In this document: piece after piece, positions 55,563 through 62,680 of the stretch
Layout: each line of letters opens with the position of its first letter
Position numbering within the stretch: position 1 is the first letter of the stretch
Assembly (NCBI GenBank): GCA_965221625.1
Contig: OZ244903.1
Coordinates: 930,001-994,000 of the forward strand
Reading direction: 5' to 3'
Source: Bin127 sp965221625
Lineage (GTDB): Bacteria; Chloroflexota; Dehalococcoidia; Lucifugimonadales; Lucifugimonadaceae
Length of the DNA: 64,000 bases
Translations under genes and position numbers: made by a program
Notes under the pieces: generated by a model
Database searches by the model: none
Told to the model about the DNA's origin: nothing
What the model saw: the letters and a program-made list of their open reading frames with translations, nothing else

Positions 55563-56487
55563 GCTCGACGAGGCGCGCGACCTGCTAGAGCAGTTCGGCC
55601 TGCCCCCAGCCCAGCGCAACGAAATCTCCTGCCTGACACTGTTGGTCCTCGCGGGATTGTCAGAGGACGACCCTTGGAGCGATGCGACCAAGCCATCTAG
55701 AACCATCCACCAGATCCTTGGTTTGATTCGGCACGCCTACGGCAAGGAGTACGCCGAAAACTCTCGTGAAACGGTGCGGCGGCAAGTAATCCACCAATTC
55801 GAACAAGCACGAATGGTTGATCTCAATCCCGATGCTCCAGACTTGCCTACCAACAGTCCGCGCACTCATTATGGCTTGACAGAGGACGCGCTAAAGGTCT
55901 TGCGACTGTACGGAAGCGATAGATGGTATACCGAACTCGCAGACTTTCGCTCTAGACATGGCACCCTCATTGACACGTATCGTCGTCGCCGGCAAATGCA
56001 CGAGATACCCATCCGAACCACAACAGGCGAAGACTTTCGGTTGTCACCTGGAAGCCACAATATGTTGCAAGCATCTGTTGTGTCGGAGTTCGGGCCCAAG
56101 TTCGCACCTGGTGCCGAACTGCTTTACTTGGGCGATGCTGCCGATAGGACATTGCATCTCGACCGAGAGAAGTTAGACGAACTCGGCGTTGCGGTTGACG
56201 AACACGGAAAATTGCCCGATGTCGTGCTCTACGACGAAGACCGAAACTGGCTATTCTTGATTGAGGCAGTTACCTCCCACGGACCCGTCAGCCCCAAACG
56301 ACTTGAGGAACTGGAAGCCGGCCTAAGGCACTCTACAGCTACCCGACTGTATGTCAGTGCTTTTCCTGACTTTCAGCAGTTCCGTCGTCATTTGGACAAC
56401 ATCGCGTGGGAAACCGAGGTTTGGATCGCAGAAATTCCTGACCACATGATCCACTTCGATGGCGATAGGTTCCTCGCACCCCTGTAG
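55555..56487 (+). CDS. Type II restriction endonuclease, BsuBI/PstI family
   Basis: Restriction enzyme of 310 aa. The N-terminal winged-helix half has QFGLPPAQRNEISCLTLL, GKEYAENSRETVRRQVIHQF and NSPRTHYGLTEDALKVLRLY, all typical of BsuBI/PstI. The C-terminal nuclease domain carries LPDVVLYDEDRNWLFLIEAV with PD-(D/E)-x-K-like residues Asp222 and Glu237, plus Lys248 in SHGPVSPKR. PstI recognises CTGCAG; the same target is likely but unproven. The start overlaps the methyltransferase stop by eight bases, which ensures coupled expression. All motifs are intact, so the enzyme is probably active. Confidence 0.92.
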   Translation: MSKLDEARDLLEQFGLPPAQRNEISCLTLLVLAGLSEDDPWSDATKPSRTIHQILGLIRHAYGKEYAENSRETVRRQVIHQFEQARMVDLNPDAPDLPTNSPRTHYGLTEDALKVLRLYGSDRWYTELADFRSRHGTLIDTYRRRRQMHEIPIRTTTGEDFRLSPGSHNMLQASVVSEFGPKFAPGAELLYLGDAADRTLHLDREKLDELGVAVDEHGKLPDVVLYDEDRNWLFLIEAVTSHGPVSPKRLEELEAGLRHSTATRLYVSAFPDFQQFRRHLDNIAWETEVWIAEIPDHMIHFDGDRFLAPL

Positions 56488-56525
56488 GGTTCCGGGGTCG
56501 GATTGACCAAGCTGAACCGAGAAGA

Positions 56526-56885
56526 ATGAAATCTTCGCTGACACCATCGATCCCGAAGTCCCTATCGGGCTCCGCGCTCGCCATCGTCGTCTCTCTGGTG
56601 TTGACGGGCTGTTTTCTGGAAACTCCTTTCGCCGAACCAGCACCACCCGTAGAGCGCATCGCATTCGTGACGCTACATGCAGAGGACGAGCCGATAATGC
56701 AGCCGTCAGTGATGCTCGCCGATGGCACCGAAGGACAGATTGTGCGCGACGACGATTCGGACCTCTTCCTGCCACATTTCGCGCCCGAACTGAATCCGCC
56801 GTTCCCGAGGTCGGAACCCGGTCTGCCACTCTTCTACCACGTACCTACATACGCGCAGTCGCCCGTTTGGTCGCCGATGCCGTAA
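56526..56885 (+). CDS. Small putative lipoprotein, unknown
   Basis: Protein of 119 aa with signal peptide (SALAIVVSLVLTGC, lipobox LTGC about residue 29) and a Pro-rich remainder (FLETPFAEPAPPVERIAF; LNPPFPRSEPGLPLFYHVP). No family recognised. It lies between the restriction enzyme and the right 57-bp repeat, so it is inside the acquired segment. The ribosome-binding site is weak (GAGAAG). Confidence 0.5.
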   Translation: MKSSLTPSIPKSLSGSALAIVVSLVLTGCFLETPFAEPAPPVERIAFVTLHAEDEPIMQPSVMLADGTEGQIVRDDDSDLFLPHFAPELNPPFPRSEPGLPLFYHVPTYAQSPVWSPMP

Positions 56886-56962
56886 GGTTAACCATCGACA
56901 CATTCCACACCGCGTTACTAGCGTCCACCTGGCGCGCAGACTACCCGAAGCCCGATCCAAGA

Positions 56963-57019
56963 CGCCATCCGCGTCGCCGTCCCCTTCACCCACCCGCTAA
57001 AATCGACGCATCGTGGCGA
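56963..57019 (+). repeat. 57-bp direct repeat, right copy, with leaderless-type promoter
   Basis: Right-hand copy of 53778-53834. TAAAAT (56998-57003) stands nine bases before GTG 57013, the start of the next gene, so transcription would begin at or within a few bases of the start codon. This copy leads into a real gene and is therefore likely the original; the left copy looks like a duplication made when the segment was inserted. Confidence 0.8.
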
Positions 57020-57408
57020 ATCTAGGCGAACGATATCTGTTGGGGATCGTGCAAGGGTTCCCAAGTGCCGCGATTTTCGTCGGCGACGTCGCCCTGGCCT
57101 TCGGCGAAAAGGAGATTCCCTTCTATCACGAGCAACTGTGGGCTGCCTTCTTCATCGGCTGGCTCGTCATCGCCATATGGAATGGACAAGGCAAGGATGC
57201 ACGTCAGATCTGCCGACGCTCCGCCCAGTCCTTCGCCTTCGTCTCATTCCTGCTACCCGTAGCCGCCATCATCATATGGGTGACAGAACCATCAGAGGAC
57301 CCAATCTTCCCGCCATCACTAATCTTCGGTGTATCACTAGTAATCGGCGGCATCCTAGGTGGCATCGGCATGCTAGTCGCCGCGCTAAACAGCGACGAAG
57401 CGACGTAG
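57013..57408 (+). CDS. Small membrane protein, unknown
   Basis: Protein of 131 aa with three or four hydrophobic segments (LWAAFFIGWLVIAIWN; FAFVSFLLPVAAIIIWV; LIFGVSLVIGGILGGIGMLV). No family recognised. The GTG start is placed at 57013 because a -10 box lies nine bases upstream; no ribosome-binding site is present, as expected for a leaderless message. It is the first gene right of the restriction-modification segment. Confidence 0.6.
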   Translation: MANLGERYLLGIVQGFPSAAIFVGDVALAFGEKEIPFYHEQLWAAFFIGWLVIAIWNGQGKDARQICRRSAQSFAFVSFLLPVAAIIIWVTEPSEDPIFPPSLIFGVSLVIGGILGGIGMLVAALNSDEAT

Positions 57409-57486
57409 CGGATCCCAGCACAGGGATTAAGTGGGATGGTCGGCGGGTTCTACGCGCCGAGTCAACTGTCTAACCGCTCCAAGTCG

Positions 57487-58446
57487 TCAAGCATCTTCGA
57501 CCCTCTGGCGCGCCGTCTCCGCGTATTCCGCATCCCTTTCGATGCCCAACCAGTGGCGATTTAACCGCTTGGCAACGACTGGTGTCGTTCCGCTGCCGAC
57601 GAACGGGTCGAGTACGACGCCGTGCTCTGGCGAGAAAAGGCGGACCACTCGCTCCGCCAACTCTTCTGGGAACTCCGCTTCATGACGCTCGTTTCTCGAC
57701 ACCGATCGAATGCGCCAAACGCCGCGCGATCCCCACTCTGACCACTCGTCGGCACTGAGCCGTTCGCGGTCGTACGCCACGATGCCCGGTTTGCAGAAGA
57801 CGTAGACGCGCTCGAACTCGTCGACAGCCCGATAGCTCGTCGAGTGCCACTGGCTGTTCGCCCAACAAGGGTCTTTGTGCCAGACGCGCTGGTCGTAGAG
57901 AAAGAAGCCGGCCTCCGCCGACCATTGCGCCACCATCTCGCCCGTGAGCAATACCCGCGTCGCATCCTTCTGCTTCCCACCGCGAACGTTGTTGTGCTCC
58001 AAACGTCGCTGGACGGTCTGTTCGCTGCATCCGAGGAGCTCGCCTAACTCTCGCCGATTGGCATCGGGATGACGGCGCATCGCCTCGAGCACGTCCTGAC
58101 GCGTAACTGGGTTGCCTTTGCCTCGAACATTGTCGGCTTGATATCGCGGCAGATCGGGGTCGCTGTAGCAAAGGATGTCGGCGATGTTGACGACCATGAA
58201 GCCGCCCGGCTTAACGATTCGGGAATGCGCTTCAACGACGGTTCGGATCAACTCCTGCCACTCCGGGAAGGTCATCTCCTGCTCGTAAGACTTGCCAACA
58301 TAGTAGGGAGGGGACCAAAAGCTGAGGTCAACCGCATTCTCTGGCACGTCCAGCAACGCCGACCTTGCATCGTCGCAAACAATGCGATCCATCCACCCCG
58401 TCTCCGCAACCGGAGACACCGCAGCCTCGACCTGTCCTAACGCCAT
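57487..58446 (-). CDS. Beta-class DNA methyltransferase with an inserted helix-turn-helix
   Basis: DNA methyltransferase of 319 aa with permuted (beta-class) order: catalytic motif IV SPPY at 45-48 comes before S-adenosylmethionine motif I DPFVGSGTT at 280-288. SPPY is most common in N4-cytosine enzymes, but N6-adenine is possible. Residues about 113-152 (VTRQDVLEAMRRHPDANRRE, then LLGCSEQTVQRRL) form a winged-helix-like unit in the position of the target-recognition region. The start overlaps the end of the gene fragment upstream by ten bases. No restriction enzyme accompanies it, so it is either orphan or the survivor of a two-methyltransferase system. Confidence 0.85.
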   Translation of the reverse strand: MALGQVEAAVSPVAETGWMDRIVCDDARSALLDVPENAVDLSFWSPPYYVGKSYEQEMTFPEWQELIRTVVEAHSRIVKPGGFMVVNIADILCYSDPDLPRYQADNVRGKGNPVTRQDVLEAMRRHPDANRRELGELLGCSEQTVQRRLEHNNVRGGKQKDATRVLLTGEMVAQWSAEAGFFLYDQRVWHKDPCWANSQWHSTSYRAVDEFERVYVFCKPGIVAYDRERLSADEWSEWGSRGVWRIRSVSRNERHEAEFPEELAERVVRLFSPEHGVVLDPFVGSGTTPVVAKRLNRHWLGIERDAEYAETARQRVEDA

Positions 58447-58745
58447 GGATGATCGTCCTCAAAATACTCACGCTTCCGACACACGATGACGTGCTCGCGC
58501 TTCATCGTCTTGCCGAGTTTGCCCCGGGTGTTGGATGGCGAGTTCATCGACGGCATGCGCTTGTTTGGGATGTTGCGCTCGAACGTATCGCCGGCGTCGG
58601 CAAAGGTGCGAATCAGACGTCGTGCCACCTGCGGGATCATCATCGCCGGATAGGGATGGATGCCGTGCGTGTATTCCTTCGTATTCGCCGTGCGGTAATC
58701 CCAATCCGCGCTTGTCAATCCAGGTCGTTTGAGCATGCGTGCCAA
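58437..58745 (-). pseudogene. Internally deleted DNA methyltransferase
   Basis: The open frame of 102 aa joins the two ends of a methyltransferase and lacks the middle. Residues 1-48 match a familiar N-terminus (THGIHPYPAMMIPQVARRLI), which in intact enzymes leads into the DPFxGSG motif about 15 residues later. Residues 57-102 match a C-terminus (NIPNKRMPSMNSPSN; GKTMKREHVIVCRKREYF). Both the cofactor motif and the (D/N/S)PPY motif are absent, so it cannot methylate DNA. The joint lies near FADAGDTFERN and keeps the frame. It overlaps the intact methyltransferase by ten bases, suggesting a former paired system. Confidence 0.75.
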
Positions 58746-58796
58746 CTCGCTTTAGGTTGCAAATGATACCAACCTGCACACATATCCCACCCTCCA

Positions 58797-59198
58797 ATGG
58801 CGATTCTTTTTGACACCGAGTGTATGTTGCTTCTTTGCCACTTCTCCGTGTGGTTGACCGTCTATGGCGATACTTATTGACACCGAATGAATGTTGCATC
58901 TTGGCCACTTCTCCGTGCAATTGACCGTCGATGGCGATACTTTTTGGCACCGAATGAATGTTGCATCTTGACCACTTCTCCGTGCAATTGACCGTCGATG
59001 GCGATAGCATTTGGCACGGAGTGTATGTCGCGTCTTGACCACTTCGCCGTGTGGTTGACCGGGGATGGCGATACTTTTTGACACCGAGTGTAGGTTGCAT
59101 CTTGGCCACTTCGCCGTGCGATTGACCGGGGATGGCGATACATTTTGGCACCGAGTGTATGTTGCGGCTTGACCACTTCGCCGTGTGGTTAACGGGTT
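58797..59198. repeat. Six tandem 67-bp repeats
   Basis: Six head-to-tail units start at 58797, 58864, 58931, 58998, 59065 and 59132, each exactly 67 bases and each opening ATGGCGAT. Within units are a near-palindrome ACAC-CGA-GTGT and an interrupted CCAC...GTGG. Units differ at scattered positions; neighbours 2 and 3 are most alike. 67 is not divisible by three, and all three minus-strand frames stay open through it, so it is not coding. Confidence 0.92.
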
Positions 59199-59318
59199 GC
59201 AAGGTCGCGGAAGAATTGGTTTGCCAAGCTGCGTGCTACACTCGCTTATTGCTTGCGGACGTGTCGTACGCGTTCGCATACGAGTTCACTGTTCCTCACT
59301 CTTCGACGCCGATCTTCG

Positions 59319-60428
59319 ATGCCGATTAACAGCTACCACGGCGGCGCATTCTTCGACGCCATCGGCAACGAGTTCGACCGACTTCACAACATCGACGACG
59401 TCATCAGTGCCGACGTGCTCGACGCCTGGTTTCCGCCGGCTCCATCAGTCCTCGACGCCCTGTCGACACATCTCGACTGGTCGTTGCGCACCTCACCACC
59501 GACGAATTGTGAGGGATTGATCAAACGCATCGCCGAAGCGCGTGGCATCCCGCAAGCATCGATCTTGCCCGGTGCCGGATCTTCCAACCTCATCTTCCTC
59601 GCCTTGACTCGTTGGCTGAGTGCCGACTCGCGCGTGCTCATTCTCGATCCCAGTTACGGCGAATATGCGCACGTCGCCGAGCACGTCGTCGGATGCGAAG
59701 TCGAACGTCTCACTCTGGACGCCGACGACGGCTTCATTCTGCATCCCGAACGCTTGGCAAAAACGCTCGAACGTCGCTACGACTTCGTCGTGCTGGTCAA
59801 TCCGAACAATCCGACCGGTCGTCATCTGCCGAAGCGAGAGTTGATTGACGTCCTGAACTCCGCACCGTCCGAAACCTTGATCTGGATCGACGAGACCTAT
59901 ATCGATTACGTCGATACTGCGGAGTCGATGGAAGAGTATGCCGCCGAAAGTGGCAACGTAGTCGTCTGCAAGTCGATGTCGAAAGCCTACGCACTCAGCG
60001 GCGTTCGAGTCGGCTACATCTGCACACAACCAGACCGCATCACCCATCTCCGACGCTTCACGCCGCCGTGGTCGGTCAGCTTGCCCGGCCAAATGTCAGC
60101 AGTGATGGCACTCGACGAACCGGACTACTACCGAAGTCGCTATGCAGAGACGCACACCTTGCGCGAGCAGCTGTCCAGTCAACTCGGGGAGATCGCCGAC
60201 TTCACACAGATACCATCGGTCGCCAACTACGTCCTCTGCCGATTGCCCGACGACGCACCGACGGCACCGGAACTGCTGGCCCGTTGCAGAGCCGAGAACC
60301 TCTTCCTGCGAGATGCCTCTCTAACCGCACCCAGCCTCGACGACCGCTGGTTCCGCATCGCCGTCAAAGACGCCGAAACGAACGGTCGCATGGCGGACAT
60401 AATCCGTCGGGCGTTGACTTTGGGATAG
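59319..60428 (+). CDS. PLP-dependent class I/II aminotransferase, HisC-like
   Basis: Cytoplasmic aminotransferase of 369 aa. LPGAGSSNLIFLALTRW holds the phosphate-binding loop, NPNNPTG is at 161-167, IDETYIDYVD at 190-199, and the PLP lysine Lys222 is in CKSMSKAYALSGVRVGY, with Arg230. The pattern fits histidinol-phosphate aminotransferases or the related threonine-phosphate decarboxylases (CobD); no his or cob neighbours help to decide. ATG 59319 is chosen because family similarity begins soon after; a longer frame from 59253 would reach toward the repeat array. Confidence 0.85.
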   Translation: MPINSYHGGAFFDAIGNEFDRLHNIDDVISADVLDAWFPPAPSVLDALSTHLDWSLRTSPPTNCEGLIKRIAEARGIPQASILPGAGSSNLIFLALTRWLSADSRVLILDPSYGEYAHVAEHVVGCEVERLTLDADDGFILHPERLAKTLERRYDFVVLVNPNNPTGRHLPKRELIDVLNSAPSETLIWIDETYIDYVDTAESMEEYAAESGNVVVCKSMSKAYALSGVRVGYICTQPDRITHLRRFTPPWSVSLPGQMSAVMALDEPDYYRSRYAETHTLREQLSSQLGEIADFTQIPSVANYVLCRLPDDAPTAPELLARCRAENLFLRDASLTAPSLDDRWFRIAVKDAETNGRMADIIRRALTLG

Positions 60429-60465
60429 GCACTTCAACGCGCCGGATGCGGGCGAGGTTCTCGCC

Positions 60466-60840
60466 CTAACTCAACTCGGCGCGACGCAGTTCGAGAACCT
60501 TCTTAACCACTTGCACGGGCAATTCGGTTGCGGGATCGAAGTGCAATGTTGTACCGGAGACCCCGACACCTGCGGCTTGCAGTTCGTCCTTCATGGCTGA
60601 CGGTATCGCCTTGCTCATCGTATGCAGACTGCAGTGCTCTTTCGCAGCCGAGATTGCGACCAAGTCCTTGTTGAGTCGGAAAATCGGTATCTTGTAACTG
60701 ACGCGTTCGGTGCACTCTGGCAATTCCGAGTTGATGATCGAACGCAGCCGCTCGAGCGTCGTCCTGAATTCGGGAGATTGCGCGGCAAGATAGTCGTCGA
60801 CCTCCCGCGGCGCATGGCGATTTGGGTCGGCTTTCGGCAT
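60466..60840 (-). CDS. DUF1801 / YdhG-like protein
   Basis: Small cytoplasmic protein of 124 aa. DDYLAAQSPEFRTTLERLRS and the SYKIPIFRLNKDLVAISAAK stretch are characteristic of DUF1801 (YdhG/frataxin-like fold; some members are proposed iron chaperones). C-terminal LPVQVVKKVLELRRAEL is also typical. The start is placed at ATG 60840; another ATG four codons upstream (60852) is possible, and neither has a clear ribosome-binding site. It is divergent from a second DUF1801 gene. Confidence 0.8.
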   Translation of the reverse strand: MPKADPNRHAPREVDDYLAAQSPEFRTTLERLRSIINSELPECTERVSYKIPIFRLNKDLVAISAAKEHCSLHTMSKAIPSAMKDELQAAGVGVSGTTLHFDPATELPVQVVKKVLELRRAELS

Positions 60841-61003
60841 CGCAAGTCGCATTCTATACCCCCAGACATTGTGTGAAGGGCAGACATCGTGTCCCCAAAC
60901 GGATGCGATTCGCAGCGTGTGGTAACTTGAATTGCGAGTGCAATCCGCGCACCAAATCAACCATCGAGCAACTTCGACTTCACGCAGAGTAGGAGCGAAC
61001 GAG

Positions 61004-61444
61004 ATGTCTGCTGAAACGGATGCAAAACCGGTTGTCCTGCTGTCTGGCGGCAATCCGCAGATCGCAAAAGCGGACGGTGATGCGCCAATTCAGGAATACA
61101 TCGCCGCAATGCCCGGTTGGAAGAGTGAACTGGGACGCAAACTCGACGACCTAATCGTCGAGCAGGTGCCGCACGTGCGCAAAGCGGTGCGCTGGAACTC
61201 GCCCTTCTACGGCGTCAAGGGCATGGGCTGGTTTCTCAGCATCCACTGCTTCGACAAGTACATAAAGGTAACTTTCCTCGCCGGCAGTTCACTGGATCCG
61301 TTGCCCAAATACTCAGGCAAGGATCCGGTCGAACGATGGCACCGCATCTACGAGGACGAATTCGACGCCGAGCAGATGGCGGACTGGGTCAGACAAGCCG
61401 CCGCAATTCCCGGATGGGACGGCTTCCAACACACTGACGACTGA
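61004..61444 (+). CDS. DUF1801-domain protein
   Basis: Protein of 146 aa, a different branch of DUF1801 from its neighbour. IQEYIAAMPGWKSELGRKLD and VRKAVRWNSPFYGVKGMGWF are the family motifs, and the C-terminus ends WVRQAAAIPGWDGF. GGAG at 60992-60995 is eight bases before ATG 61004. Its role is unknown; DUF1801 members occur in stress-related contexts. Confidence 0.85.
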   Translation: MSAETDAKPVVLLSGGNPQIAKADGDAPIQEYIAAMPGWKSELGRKLDDLIVEQVPHVRKAVRWNSPFYGVKGMGWFLSIHCFDKYIKVTFLAGSSLDPLPKYSGKDPVERWHRIYEDEFDAEQMADWVRQAAAIPGWDGFQHTDD

Positions 61445-61459
61445 CATCGCCGCTCCCGT

Positions 61460-62659
61460 TTACCACTTCTCGGACTTCTCAGCGTGCACGTGGCTGGGCA
61501 AACGATAGTTGAGACCCTCCGGATCGAACTCCGATACGTCGAGGATTTCGGAGAAGCGAAGTTGATGCTGCATGCGACCGGGCAACACCCGGTTCAATAG
61601 CCGCTTGTATCGCTCCACCATCCGGAACGTCAGCATCACGAACGGCACTGAGTTCTTCGGATAGTTCAACTGGTCGGCGAGCGGATTGCCAACCATCGCC
61701 CGCGAAACCTTGTAGACGTAGTTGGCGAAGTCCTGACGCGCTTGCGGCTCCGTGAAACCGGCAACTACCGGTGCCGAGTTGATGAGCGAGTTCGCCAACG
61801 CAATCGACTCCAAAGACGGCTCAGGTTCGCAAAGCGATCCGATCTCGAACAGCTCGAGCGCGTCCGCTTCGTCTCGATACAAGATCGTCTCAGGGATTCC
61901 CATCAGGTGCCCGGTGTATCGCCAAACCGCCATCAACCCTCCCCGCTCCTCTTGATTGAAGCGTACTCCCAAGTTCTTCAGGTGTTTCAGCTTGCGAGCG
62001 GAGAAAGCCGCAATCGCGAATCCCATGTGTGCCGCGCTCAATGGCGTGCCCCAAGCCTCTTCGTCCCAATCGTCCGAATGCTTCAATAGTCTTCGAACTT
62101 GCGCGTGCACCAGTCGAAGCCGTACCGACAGCTTCCAGCCATCGCCGAAACGCTCCAACCCGCCGGGCAGGAAGATCTCGCTCATGTGTCGGTTGTTCTG
62201 ACGCAAACGTCGATTTCCGGACTCCCGTAATCTGCCGGTGATGAAGAACGATCGGGCGATATTCGTCGAGAATCCCTCAATCAGCACGCCACCCAGCAGT
62301 GCCGCGATCACCATCCCCGGACTTCGATGGAACATCCGGATTCCGGGATTAAACGCCTCGAAATCGACCCAGTCAGGCACCGTGTTGATCTCATCGAAGA
62401 ATGTACGTAACTCCTCTGGACCGTCCTTCAGTCCTTCGTCGTCACGCTCCATCCCGAGGGCGATCAGACGCGCCGACTCCTTGTGACCGTAGGGCGCGAG
62501 AGCGTCCACCATCGCGTCGGCAAGCGGATCGCCGATCGTCGTGTGACGCAGATATGTGTCGGCACGCGCCGCGTCCACTTCGCGGGCTAGCGGATAGCCA
62601 TCGACATAGTCAGTCGGAATCACGATGTCGGCAGGCACCGCCGCATTCACCACATTCAT
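61460..62659 (-). CDS. DUF2236 (MpaB/Lcp-like oxygenase) family protein
   Basis: Protein of 399 aa. RSFFITGRLRESGNRRLRQN, SVRLRLVHAQVRRLL and AVWRYTGHLMGIPETILYR are the conserved stretches of the DUF2236 family, which includes MpaB and latex-clearing-protein-like haem oxygenases. The conserved His in RLVHAQVR and Arg/His in WRYTGH are candidate haem or metal ligands. It probably acts in the cytoplasm or at the membrane; the substrate is unknown. It begins 21 bases after the MMPL transporter stop on the same strand, so the two may be co-transcribed and act on a lipid or terpenoid. That link is inference. Confidence 0.82.
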   Translation of the reverse strand: MNVVNAAVPADIVIPTDYVDGYPLAREVDAARADTYLRHTTIGDPLADAMVDALAPYGHKESARLIALGMERDDEGLKDGPEELRTFFDEINTVPDWVDFEAFNPGIRMFHRSPGMVIAALLGGVLIEGFSTNIARSFFITGRLRESGNRRLRQNNRHMSEIFLPGGLERFGDGWKLSVRLRLVHAQVRRLLKHSDDWDEEAWGTPLSAAHMGFAIAAFSARKLKHLKNLGVRFNQEERGGLMAVWRYTGHLMGIPETILYRDEADALELFEIGSLCEPEPSLESIALANSLINSAPVVAGFTEPQARQDFANYVYKVSRAMVGNPLADQLNYPKNSVPFVMLTFRMVERYKRLLNRVLPGRMQHQLRFSEILDVSEFDPEGLNYRLPSHVHAEKSEKW

Positions 62660-62680
62660 CTTGGTTGCCTTCTCACGTAG

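Noticed and set aside
58797..59198. CRISPR array
   Set aside because: Units are 67 bases and similar along their whole length; there are no unique spacers and no cas genes.
58468..59202. Long minus-strand open frame (244 codons) through the tandem repeats
   Set aside because: The repeat period is 67, not a multiple of three, and all three minus-strand frames are open. The protein would be a frame-rotating repeat with no start signal.
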